64,000 nucleotides of DNA from Rufibacter sp. LB8. Its GTDB lineage: Bacteria > Bacteroidota > Bacteroidia > Cytophagales > Hymenobacteraceae. The notes beneath the pieces were generated by a model, which was given only the letters and a program-made list of their open reading frames with translations, was not told the DNA's origin and did no database searches. Location: contig NZ_JADALJ010000001.1 of the NCBI RefSeq assembly GCF_014876185.1, forward strand, positions 2,213,501 to 2,277,500. Reading direction: 5' to 3'. Positions 18,236 through 25,965 of the stretch are shown in pieces (the stretch's first letter is position 1; every line of letters begins with the position of its first letter). The translations under genes were made by a program, and so were the position numbers.

Positions 18236-18275
18236 CCGTTTTCGGGCTCATTTTCAGAAATGAGCCCGAAAACGG
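18236..18275. repeat. R1 palindrome copy 8
   Basis: CCGTTTTCGGGCTCATTTT and AGAAATGAGCCCGAAAACGG, immediately upstream of a true terminator. R1 therefore coexists with a terminator here and does not replace it. Confidence 0.92.
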
Positions 18276-18277
18276 AA

Positions 18278-18309
18278 AGAGGCCACCCAGCTGGGCGGCC
18301 TCTTTTTTT
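18278..18309 (+). terminator. Terminator of the nuclease gene
   Basis: Stem AGAGGCCACCCAG / CTGGGCGGCCTCT followed by a run of T. Confidence 0.85.
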
Positions 18310-18374
18310 ATGTCATACTCTACGGAAATCATTCTTGATGCCAGCCAAACCGAAGTAGCAAACCTTGTAAAAGC

Positions 18375-18406
18375 AAAAACCGCCGAAGGGTCATCGGCGG
18401 TTTTTT
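18375..18406 (-). terminator. Terminator of the small gene at 18453
   Basis: AACCGCCGA / TCGGCGGTT stem with A- and T-runs on either side. On the minus strand it follows the small reading frame. Confidence 0.8.
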
Positions 18407-18452
18407 ATATAGACAGAGCGGGTTTTTAAACCAATGCAGAGGAAAAGGAAGC

Positions 18453-18629
18453 TTAGAACTCCAACTCTAGTTTCTGGCGGTATTTTTCTTTCAACGCGGC
18501 TAAGCGGGCCTGCGCCGACAGCACCATTTGGTCTGCGTGTTCAAACTTCTCCTCTTGGTCAACGGTCTCTTCCTGGGCCTTTGCCACAAGGCAACTTTCA
18601 TTCTTCACCTCAACCTTTGAATACAGCAT
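18453..18629 (-). CDS. Small hypothetical protein (58 aa)
   Basis: 58 residues from the ATG at 18629; a GTG two codons upstream is possible. Charged and helical, with a likely short coiled coil at the C-terminus (LSAQARLAALKEKYRQKLEL). No signal peptide or known domain. It is supported as a gene by a TACCTTTG promoter box upstream and a terminator just downstream on the same strand. Function unknown. Confidence 0.55.
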   Translation of the reverse strand: MLYSKVEVKNESCLVAKAQEETVDQEEKFEHADQMVLSAQARLAALKEKYRQKLELEF

Positions 18630-18656
18630 ACGCACATGTGTTTGTTCTGAACTGAT

Positions 18657-18664
18657 GCAAAGGT
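18657..18664 (-). promoter_or_regulatory. -7 promoter box TACCTTTG for the small gene
   Basis: Exact TAnnTTTG on the minus strand, 28 nt before the small gene's ATG. Confidence 0.5.
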
Positions 18665-18782
18665 ACCCCCTTTTAAAACAGACCTTTTCACTTTTAGACT
18701 TAACCCGTGGCCTAACCGATGAATGCTCCCAAACTCCCGATGAACCTCTGCGTCAGCTAGCTATGCCTTTCCACCTTATGCG

Positions 18783-18814
18783 TTTGACGGCCTTGCCATT
18801 AAAGCGTAAATTTG
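18783..18814 (+). promoter_or_regulatory. Promoter TTTG-N20-TAAATTTG for the YheT-like hydrolase
   Basis: A -33 TTTG (18783-18786) and -7 TAAATTTG (18807-18814) with 20-bp spacing match the full Bacteroidota consensus. It lies inside the longest open frame, which places the true start at 18835. Confidence 0.75.
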
Positions 18815-18834
18815 CGGTAGTTCCAGCCTTTGCC

Positions 18835-19797
18835 ATGCCGCTACTTCCCACGCCTGCCTTTTCTTCGCCGTATTACCTGTTCAATGGGCATTTGCAAACC
18901 ATTCTGCCAAGCATGGCCCGCCGCGCGCCGGTGATTTCCTACACGCGGGAGCGCCTCACCACCCCAGACCATGATTTCCTGGATCTGGACTGGTCCAAAG
19001 TGGGGTCAGACACATTGGTGGTACTGTCTCATGGCCTGGAGGGCGATTCCCATAGGCCGTACATAAAAGGCATGGTGCGGGCGCTCAACTCCGCTGGCTG
19101 GGATGCCCTGGCCTGGAATTTCAGGAGTTGCAGCGGCGAACCCAACCACTTGCTTCGGTCTTACCACATGGGCGCCATTGAGGATTTGGATTTGGTGGTG
19201 CGCCATGCGTTGGCTACCAAGCCGTATGCCCGCATTTTTCTGGTAGGTTTCAGCATGGGCGGCAACCTCACGCTTAATTACCTGGCGCAGGGCAATGGTC
19301 AACTCCCCGAGCAGGTGCAGCGGGCCGCGGTGTTTTCTGTGCCCTGCCATTTGAAAGGTTCCTGCCTGCAGTTGGCCAAGCCCCAGAACCGGGTCTACAT
19401 GAAACGCTTCCTGAAAAGCCTACACCTAAAACTCTCTGAGAAAGCCCAGCGGTTTGAACTGGACCTGACGCAGTATGACCGCATAAAGACTTTTGAGCAG
19501 TTTGACGAGCGCTACACCGCCCCGCTGCATGGCTTCAAAAGCGCCGATGACTATTATGAAAGCTGCAGTTCTGTTCAGCGCCTGCACCAGATTGAGATTC
19601 CCACGCTCATGGTCAACGCCCTGAATGATCCCTTTCTGTCACCGGAGTGTTTTCCGGTGGAGCAGGCCCGGCAAAACCCACATTTCTACCTGGAGATGCC
19701 TGCCACGGGCGGCCATGTGGGGTTTGCAGAGAATTTCGCGAAGGGCCACTATTACTCAGAACGCCGGGCGGTGGAATTTTTAAGCCAAGCCTTCTAA
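18835..19797 (+). CDS. YheT-family alpha/beta hydrolase
   Basis: 320 residues from the ATG at 18835. The frame is open for 60 more codons upstream, but the promoter lies within that stretch and the family's N-terminus (SPYYLFNGHLQTILPS) begins just after the chosen start. Catalytic triad: Ser140 (GFSMGG), Asp265 (NALNDPF) and His294 (GGHVGF). The oxyanion-region motif VVLSHGLEG is present. YheT-like proteins are esterases of poorly known substrate. The gene appears monocistronic. Confidence 0.9.
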   Translation: MPLLPTPAFSSPYYLFNGHLQTILPSMARRAPVISYTRERLTTPDHDFLDLDWSKVGSDTLVVLSHGLEGDSHRPYIKGMVRALNSAGWDALAWNFRSCSGEPNHLLRSYHMGAIEDLDLVVRHALATKPYARIFLVGFSMGGNLTLNYLAQGNGQLPEQVQRAAVFSVPCHLKGSCLQLAKPQNRVYMKRFLKSLHLKLSEKAQRFELDLTQYDRIKTFEQFDERYTAPLHGFKSADDYYESCSSVQRLHQIEIPTLMVNALNDPFLSPECFPVEQARQNPHFYLEMPATGGHVGFAENFAKGHYYSERRAVEFLSQAF

Positions 19798-20000
19798 TCT
19801 TTTTGGACTGCCTACGGAATACTAAGCCTGGCAAGGCCGCGTTCAAGAATTACTGTCTGTCTGCGCAGGGTAAGGAGCTTGGCAACTAAGTCACCAGCCA
19901 CTTCTGGGGCTAGGGCAGATTCCAGATTCAGGCTTTTTTCATTTCATCTGAAAGCGGAAAGAAGTATATTTATCATCCAGACCTACCCCAACCTTGCGTT

Positions 20001-20672
20001 ATGGCTGTGCACCGCGCTTTTTACCATTTTTCTCTTTTGCTGCTGGGCCTTGTCTTTCTGGTGAGTTCCTGCGGTAAATCCTCATATGCCACGTTCAGCA
20101 AGCCCGGCGACCAATACAAGTCTGCCCAGGAAATTGCCGAACTCAAGCGCACCGAGCGCCAGCAGCGCAGACTGGCCCGTAAATCTGGGCTGCTCACGCC
20201 CACTGAGAAAAAGAAAATGGCCGCCAAGCCAAGTAAGGACCGGCGCAAGCGCGTGTCTTCCATTCATTTGGGAAGCGCTGACAAAAACATTCAGAAAGTG
20301 ATTTCCACGGCCCGTTCTTACCGCGGCACGCCTTACAAGTTTGGGGGCACCACCCGCATTGGCATGGACTGTTCTGGTTTGTTGTGCACCTCGTTCCAGG
20401 CTATTAACGTCACCTTGCCGCGCACCTCCGGGGAACAGAGCCAATTCGGCCCATCTGTCTCTACCCGTGACCTGAAAGCCGGCGACCTGGTCTTCTTCAG
20501 CTCGTCCAGAAACGTGAACAACATCACGCATGTGGGCATGGTCACCGAAGTAAAAGGCGCCAATGAAGTCTATTTCATCCATTCCTCCACCTCCTTGGGC
20601 GTAACCGAAGACAACCTCTACGCCCCTTATTACCAGAAAATCTTCGTAAAAGCGGTAAGACCGAACATCTAG
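20001..20672 (+). CDS. NlpC/P60-family lipoprotein (peptidoglycan endopeptidase)
   Basis: 223 residues. Lipoprotein signal with lipobox LVSSC (Cys24). A basic linker (about 45-85) is followed by an NlpC/P60 domain (about 95-220) with catalytic Cys124 (MDCSGLL), His177 (NITHVGMV) and third residue His194 (FIHSS). Predicted to cleave peptide stems of peptidoglycan from the outer membrane's inner face. A TATATTTA sequence upstream is a weak promoter candidate. Confidence 0.9.
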   Translation: MAVHRAFYHFSLLLLGLVFLVSSCGKSSYATFSKPGDQYKSAQEIAELKRTERQQRRLARKSGLLTPTEKKKMAAKPSKDRRKRVSSIHLGSADKNIQKVISTARSYRGTPYKFGGTTRIGMDCSGLLCTSFQAINVTLPRTSGEQSQFGPSVSTRDLKAGDLVFFSSSRNVNNITHVGMVTEVKGANEVYFIHSSTSLGVTEDNLYAPYYQKIFVKAVRPNI

Positions 20673-20772
20673 AACTTCCCGCTTCCTGTAACTCAGAACA
20701 TCCTTTCAACCATTACCTCCATTGGTGTTTGGTAAGGGTGGATTGATGGTTATTCTTCCAGAATCTTCCTTT

Positions 20773-20812
20773 CCGTTTTCGGGCTCATTTCTGAAAACGA
20801 AGCCAAAAACAG
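20773..20812. repeat. R1 palindrome copy 9
   Basis: CCGTTTTCGGGCTCATTTC and GAAAACGAAGCCAAAAACAG. Mixed subtype with imperfect pairing at the outer stem. Confidence 0.85.
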
Positions 20813-21050
20813 AAACTACTGGTTGCCAAAACTGCCGGGTGGTCTGTCTATTCCTTCAACTTCTTCTTGCTTTAGCTGCGGTATGTGCCGCCCAAGTCTA
20901 TTTGGTATGGGCAGTCACTTAAGGTAAAATCAATTGAAAACCACGCTTAAAAGAAAGATGCTGCGGCCCAGAGGCAGGATGGCTATTTGCTTCCTACGCT
21001 TTCAGATTAACCAAAGGGTTTATCGGTTGGTTTTCCTTCACATAAAAAGT

Positions 21051-21096
21051 CTTCTGTTTTGGGGCTCATTTCTGGAAATGAGCCCCAAAACAGAAG
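21051..21096. repeat. R1 palindrome copy 10 (46 bp, perfect)
   Basis: The longest perfect copy: CTTCTGTTTTGGGGCTCATT and its exact complement AATGAGCCCCAAAACAGAAG around TCTGGA. Relative to copy 7, the CGG/CCG positions are changed to TGG or GGG with matching changes in the other arm. Confidence 0.93.
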
Positions 21097-21131
21097 ATGG
21101 CAGAATTACATATCCTTGATTGGAGATGATA

Positions 21132-21180
21132 TAAAAAAGGAAGCCCCGCCTGGCAAGTGCCAAGCGGGGCTTCCTTTTAC
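21132..21180 (-). terminator. Terminator of the TonB receptor/lipoprotein operon
   Basis: AAGGAAGCCCCGC / GCGGGGCTTCCTT stem flanked by A and T runs, 13 bp past the last stop codon on the minus strand. Confidence 0.87.
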
Positions 21181-21192
21181 AGGTGAAGAGTA

Positions 21193-22371
21193 CTAGTTGG
21201 CAGGGACTACAAACTTGCCATTTTCTTTCACCAAGATAACGCTGGCCGGGCCGGTAGGACCGGTGTGCAGCATATAGGTCACCTGGAATCTCTGACCTTC
21301 AGTGGCCGTAGGGAAACGGTCCTGTACCAAGGCAGCCAGGGCCTCTACCAATTCATCTTGTTTCCAGTAGTTCACGTTGTCTGTGAAACGCTGGTAGAAG
21401 TTCTTGAACTGTTTCAGGTTGTCTCTTTTGCCTTTAGAGGCTGTCAAGGTTTCATTGTTGCCAATCCACTCATAATCAGCATCTTTCAAGGTGTATCTGG
21501 TCACTGGGTTAGCTACCCACACGCCTTGCTTTTTCACGAAGGAAAGCGTGGCTGGGGTGGTGCGCTGCCAGTTGTTTCCATCATAGAACAACGGAATCAC
21601 TTGCATTAAGGTAGAAGAGGCACTTAACCTTACCAGGAAGCTACCATATTGAATGTCGCCTACTTTGGCGCCAACAATGTTACGCTTGAAAATCTGGTTG
21701 AAAGCCGCAGGAACCAACGTTCCCTCATCCCCTGAAGCAAACGCATTGTTCCGGCTACGGTCAACGGCTGCGTAATCAGCTGGGGTCATGGCGTAGGTAT
21801 TATACCATTTTCCGCCGGTGTAGTAGAAAGGAACCGTCATGGTTCTGGTTACTACCCCGCCGCTACCATCACCTACGTTGGTGTTGAACCAAGTATAGGT
21901 AAGTGTAGCCAGCCTGCCTTCAACAGGAGCGCCAAACTTAGCGTTGAGGAAGGTCTCAATCTGCCCCATGCTTTCAAACTGCATTCTGTTGTTGGTCACG
22001 CCGCCCATGTTGTAATCTTCCTGGGTAGCCAAGGTGAAAGCTACACGCTCAGTTACCGTTGAAGGAGACGCTGTGTTGTAGGTTACGTCCACCACGTCAC
22101 CATCTCTCAAATGGCCGAAGGTAGCGTTCAGGTACAACGGAATCAAATCACCGGCCTCTTTCTCAGACGCGAAGTAATAGCTGGTGCCCACATATGCCGG
22201 CACCCCTGTTTTACCTCTCAAAGACTCATAGTTGGGAACAGTGAACGTAATCTCCATCTCCCGTCTGGGCGTGGTACCCGCAGCCTCCACTTCATCATAT
22301 ACATCTTCCAGGGGCTCACAGGCCGAAGCCGTCACCAATACGGAACAGATTAAATAAAATAATTTTTTCAT
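21193..22371 (-). CDS. Hypothetical lipoprotein, partner of the TonB receptor
   Basis: 392 residues with a lipoprotein signal (lipobox TASAC, Cys18). The body is rich in beta-prone segments with an internal pseudo-repeat (FASEKEAGDLIPLYLN and TPADYAAVDRSRNNAF regions). I do not recognise a named domain. It begins 12 bp after the TonB receptor stop and shares its terminator, so it is probably a surface lipoprotein that captures the ligand imported by that receptor, in the role SusD plays for SusC, although it does not look like SusD. Confidence 0.75.
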   Translation of the reverse strand: MKKLFYLICSVLVTASACEPLEDVYDEVEAAGTTPRREMEITFTVPNYESLRGKTGVPAYVGTSYYFASEKEAGDLIPLYLNATFGHLRDGDVVDVTYNTASPSTVTERVAFTLATQEDYNMGGVTNNRMQFESMGQIETFLNAKFGAPVEGRLATLTYTWFNTNVGDGSGGVVTRTMTVPFYYTGGKWYNTYAMTPADYAAVDRSRNNAFASGDEGTLVPAAFNQIFKRNIVGAKVGDIQYGSFLVRLSASSTLMQVIPLFYDGNNWQRTTPATLSFVKKQGVWVANPVTRYTLKDADYEWIGNNETLTASKGKRDNLKQFKNFYQRFTDNVNYWKQDELVEALAALVQDRFPTATEGQRFQVTYMLHTGPTGPASVILVKENGKFVVPAN

Positions 22372-22383
22372 CTTACTAGAGAC

Positions 22384-24990
22384 TTAAAAGTTAATTCTTA
22401 AAGTAGTTGTCCAGGTTCTGCCGGCGCCAAAATACACAGAGGAGTTAGTGGCGTTGCTTACCGCAGGACGGTTCTCACCAGGAGCTACAAAGTTGGCCAG
22501 CGCGTCTGAGATGTACTCAGTGTCTAACACGTTGTTCACGTTGCCAATCAAAGAAGCGTTCATGCCTGCAAATTTAAATCTGAACACCGCGTTCAAATCC
22601 AACAAAGAGTAGTTTGGTACTTTCCAGGTGTACGGGTCTCTGTTCACTGGTAAGCTGGTTGGGTTAAAGTCTGAGCTGAAGTTGGCATAGTAGTTATAGT
22701 CTGCTCCAATTTTCAAGTCATCAATCACGTTAATGTTCAAGCCCAAAGCAGCTGTGGTCTGCGGAGCGTCTCCCACTTTAAGGCCGGCAATGTTGAATGG
22801 TCCAATCACTTCTGGTCTGTTGCTGCTTAATTGAGAAGCTTCCACCACTACTTCACTAATGTCATTGGTCCAGGTCCAGTCACCTACTGACAGCATACCG
22901 GTTAGGGTTACTCTTCTGATAGGCTCATATCTGAAATCAATCTCCAATCCTTGGTGCAGGGCGTCTACTCCTAACAAATTAACAAACAAAGGGTTCCCGT
23001 CCTGGCCAGTAAGATTTCTAGAGAGTGTTCTGTCTTTCCAGGTGGTGCGGTACAAGTTCACGTTGGCCGTGAAATTAGCGGTCCTGAAACCGTAGCCTAA
23101 CTCGTAGCTCAAGATTTTCTCATTCTCTGCGTCTGCGTTAGGAACGTTCTGGTTTCTTGACAAATCACGACCTGGGAATACGGTGGTGAAGAAAGGCGCT
23201 TTCTCAAAATAACCCACGTTGGCGAACACGTTGTGGTTCTCTGTCAGGTTATAGTTGGCACCACCTTTAGTCTGGAACCCGAAGAAGTTTACTTTCTCGC
23301 TCTTACGGGCTGGGTCATTAGAAGCATATCTGAAACGGTCTAAACGCTGATAAGACGTGTTAGAAGCGGCCAAGGACACAAACGCGGCCAAAGGACCTAC
23401 TTTATACTCCCCTTGCAGGAAGCCACCGCCCCAGTTCACAATACCATCCCAGTCAAATTGAATTTTGTCACCGGTTCTGGCAATGTTATTTGGGTTGTTG
23501 ATATCACCACGGCCACCAGTATAACGGTCCAGCACATACTCAGCGCCTAACAAGTTACGTACTGAGTTGTAGTGAATACCTCTGTAGTAACGCAAATCCA
23601 CCCCAGCCAATAAGTCAAAGTTTTCAGTCAATGATTTCTGATAGGTGCTCAACACACCCGTCCATATGTGGTCATTTCTGTTTGACTGTAAATATGCCAC
23701 GGCGTTTCCGTCTGTAGAAGCCACGTTCATGTCAACCAGTTTGTCAATATCTACGGGAGAATACTCACCAGCGGTTCTAGTGCCTAAAAATAAGTTAGCA
23801 TTGTTCGGGAATTCATTACCACCCTGGCCCAAAGAACCATACACCGCCGTTGACAAAGAAGAAGTCTCATTGATGGTCCAGTAGTGGTTCAAAGAAACCT
23901 GTGGTTTATGGTAGAAGTTACCGCTAATGGTTTGGTTCTCGCCGTTCAACACACCCCAGTTAGGGTTAAATCTGATGCCCTGTGGAGCATCTTTGTAATA
24001 TTGAATGCCTCTTCTCTCAAATCTTGAGCCGTGGTACTGTGGCGCGCCAAAACCAGTCAAAGAAAGCGTGTGTTTCTCATTGATCACTTTAGACACGTTG
24101 AAGAAATACGTGTACGCCTCGTAGGCTAATCCTTCAAACCAACCGTCACCGGTGTTTTTAGAGCCGGCAATAGAGAATGCCCAGCCTTTTTCTGACAACC
24201 CAGAAGAAAGCGAGAAAGCGGTTTTGTTATAGTTGTTGTTACCGAAAGACTGAGAGATAAACCCGCCTTGCTTGGCATCTGTGGTTCTGGTTTGGATGTT
24301 GATGGTACCACCAATAGAAGGCACTGCCACTTTAGAAGCTCCCAATCCTCTTTGGGTCTGCATGAATTTGGTCACGTCGGTCAAACCGGCCCAGTTAGAC
24401 CAGAAAACGCGGCCGCTTTCCATGTCATTCACCGGAATTCCGTTGATCAATACCGCAATGTTGGCACTCTGGAAACCACGCATGTTGATTCTGGAGTCTC
24501 CAAAACCACCGCCTGAGCCTCTGGTGGCATATACACCGGGCGTAGACTTCAACAACTCAGGGAATTCCTGCTGGCTGGCTTTCTCCACAATCACCTCACT
24601 GGTGATGGTTGACATGGCCACCGGGGTTTCCCGCTCAATAGCGAAGCTGTTACCAGTCACCACTACTTCATTGATGTTGTTTTCTGAAGCCCGTAAGCGC
24701 AGGGTACCTGCGTTAGAACCAGACACCGGAAACTCCAATTGTCCATAACCCAGGTAGTTTACCACCAAGGTTACGTTCTCTGCGTTGGTTTTCAGGGTGA
24801 ACGACCCGTCAACCTCTGTTGTGGTGCCGTCAGTGGTCCCTTTCACAGACACCGAAGCCCCTGGCAAAGACTCTTGGGTAACCGCATCAATCACTTTTCC
24901 TCTAATAGTCCGCTGCGCGAAGGCCGAGGACGCAACAAGAAGCATTAAGGCAACTATTGAGAATAGTTTCCGTTGTAAAGAGTTTTTCAT
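22384..24990 (-). CDS. TonB-dependent outer membrane receptor with CarboxypepD_reg-like domain
   Basis: 868 residues from the ATG at 24990. The frame extends 13 codons further, but the TACCTTTG promoter lies in that stretch and MKNSLQRKLFSIVALMLLV is a clean signal peptide. Residues about 27-105 are a carboxypeptidase-regulatory-like domain (GKVIDAVTQESLPGASVSVK), 110-240 the plug (ELLKSTPGVYATRGSG, INMRGFQSANIAVLINGIPV), and the rest a 22-strand barrel ending RINF. Its ligand is not identifiable. Confidence 0.92.
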   Translation of the reverse strand: MKNSLQRKLFSIVALMLLVASSAFAQRTIRGKVIDAVTQESLPGASVSVKGTTDGTTTEVDGSFTLKTNAENVTLVVNYLGYGQLEFPVSGSNAGTLRLRASENNINEVVVTGNSFAIERETPVAMSTITSEVIVEKASQQEFPELLKSTPGVYATRGSGGGFGDSRINMRGFQSANIAVLINGIPVNDMESGRVFWSNWAGLTDVTKFMQTQRGLGASKVAVPSIGGTINIQTRTTDAKQGGFISQSFGNNNYNKTAFSLSSGLSEKGWAFSIAGSKNTGDGWFEGLAYEAYTYFFNVSKVINEKHTLSLTGFGAPQYHGSRFERRGIQYYKDAPQGIRFNPNWGVLNGENQTISGNFYHKPQVSLNHYWTINETSSLSTAVYGSLGQGGNEFPNNANLFLGTRTAGEYSPVDIDKLVDMNVASTDGNAVAYLQSNRNDHIWTGVLSTYQKSLTENFDLLAGVDLRYYRGIHYNSVRNLLGAEYVLDRYTGGRGDINNPNNIARTGDKIQFDWDGIVNWGGGFLQGEYKVGPLAAFVSLAASNTSYQRLDRFRYASNDPARKSEKVNFFGFQTKGGANYNLTENHNVFANVGYFEKAPFFTTVFPGRDLSRNQNVPNADAENEKILSYELGYGFRTANFTANVNLYRTTWKDRTLSRNLTGQDGNPLFVNLLGVDALHQGLEIDFRYEPIRRVTLTGMLSVGDWTWTNDISEVVVEASQLSSNRPEVIGPFNIAGLKVGDAPQTTAALGLNINVIDDLKIGADYNYYANFSSDFNPTSLPVNRDPYTWKVPNYSLLDLNAVFRFKFAGMNASLIGNVNNVLDTEYISDALANFVAPGENRPAVSNATNSSVYFGAGRTWTTTLRINF

Positions 24991-25013
24991 ATTTGGTTGG
25001 TTGTTCTTTGACA

Positions 25014-25021
25014 CAAAGGTA
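25014..25021 (-). promoter_or_regulatory. -7 promoter box TACCTTTG for the TonB receptor operon
   Basis: Exact TAnnTTTG on the minus strand, 23 nt before the chosen ATG. Confidence 0.6.
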
Positions 25022-25339
25022 ACAACCATTTCACATATTTTTTAGCGCCTCTCCCAATTTGACATTATTAAACAGTTAAATCTTGCTCTGGTCCTGTCTT
25101 GCTTTAAGATATGGGGGCTACTGCGCTGTTTCTCTGTCGCTAAACTCTCTTACAACTTCCCACTTCCTTGTCAAATTTATCAGGCAACTCCTTGTTTTTT
25201 GTGAGTTTTCAAACCACCGCCAACAGGCCTGCAGTTCCCTTCCCTTTCTTGATTCCCCTAAAATTTTTACAAGAAGATACGCCTCACAATCTTCTCCATT
25301 CCGCAGCCTCTCCCCCTTGCCCTTTATGACGCTATATTA

Positions 25340-25499
25340 GAGCATGTTTAAAATTGTCTTTCACGCTACAAACTGGCATCAAAAGAACCTGACTTTGCCA
25401 TTTTCTCGCACCATAGCGCTGCTATGCTGCAAGAAAAACGCTTCGCCAGAACCTTTCGCTCCCAATTTTCGCTTGCAAAATCAAAATTTAAACAAGCTT
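25340..25499 (-). mobile_element. MITE-like element, copy B (160 bp, inverted)
   Basis: Minus-orientation copy of the element at 12704-12863 with exactly the same length and roughly 90% identity. Differences are single substitutions and short shifts in the T- and A-runs. It is flanked by TTA on both sides (25337-25339 and 25500-25502), the complement of copy A's TAA. One terminal base differs (CAAGCTT instead of CAAGCTC). Confidence 0.75.
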
Positions 25500-25681
25500 T
25501 TATAAGAGCCGAAATTTTTTATCTGCCGGTTCATGGCTTCTATTAGAATTTGCCCCACTACGAATTTTACCATGGGAGCAGAAAGACCGTAGGCGGCTAT
25601 GGGCTCATGAAATTCTTTTGCCATGGAAGACAAGCGCTTACAACACAATAGAGAAATATTTAACAGAATGGCTTTGTAAAA

Positions 25682-25713
25682 TTTGGCAGTTATTAAAAAC
25701 CGTCTTACTTTTG
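25682..25713 (+). promoter_or_regulatory. Promoter TTTG-N20-TACTTTTG for tRNA-Ala
   Basis: -33 TTTG (25682-25685), 20-bp spacer, -7 TACTTTTG (25706-25713), 15 nt before the mature tRNA. A textbook Bacteroidota promoter. Confidence 0.8.
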
Positions 25714-25728
25714 CATCATCATCCAAAC

Positions 25729-25802
<74 letters not shown>

Positions 25803-25806
25803 CGTT

Positions 25807-25840
25807 AAAAAGCCTACTCACACGAGTAGGCTTTTTTTTA
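25807..25840 (+). terminator. Terminator of tRNA-Ala
   Basis: AGCCTACTC / GAGTAGGCT stem followed by eight or more T. Confidence 0.9.
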
Positions 25841-25854
25841 TTTCTACCTGCTTT

Positions 25855-25892
25855 CGTTTTAGGCCTCATTTCTGAAAATGAGGCCTAAAACG
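25855..25892. repeat. R1 palindrome copy 11 (GGCCTC variant)
   Basis: CGTTTTAGGCCTCATTTC and GAAAATGAGGCCTAAAACG. Both arms carry the TAGGCC/GGCCTA variant in step, a clear compensatory difference from the GGGGCTC and CGGGCTC types. Confidence 0.9.
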
Positions 25893-25965
25893 CCATCTGC
25901 CTCACCATCCCACAACCTAGTAAGTCCCTATCCCCGTTTAAGAACCTTTGTCTACCTTTACCGCC

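Larger units (their letters stand above)
20673..21192. other. Intergenic region with two R1 copies
   Basis: 520 bp. Contains R1 copies 9 and 10 and the terminator of the following minus-strand operon. The two open frames here are translations of R1 and flanks. Confidence 0.7.
24991..25728. other. Intergenic region with MITE copy B
   Basis: 738 bp. Contains the TonB receptor promoter, about 290 bp of featureless sequence, the inverted MITE copy and the tRNA-Ala promoter. The 81-codon frame at 25481-25726 starts outside any promoter and runs into the MITE, so I do not call it. Confidence 0.65.

Noticed and set aside
22371-22384. SusC/SusD pair at 21193-24990
   Set aside because: The receptor is SusC-like in its N-terminal domain, but the partner lipoprotein lacks SusD-type tetratricopeptide helices, so I call only a TonB receptor with an unassigned lipoprotein.
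25481-25726. 81-codon minus-strand frame
   Set aside because: It overlaps MITE copy B and the tRNA-Ala promoter, has no promoter of its own and no recognisable domain.
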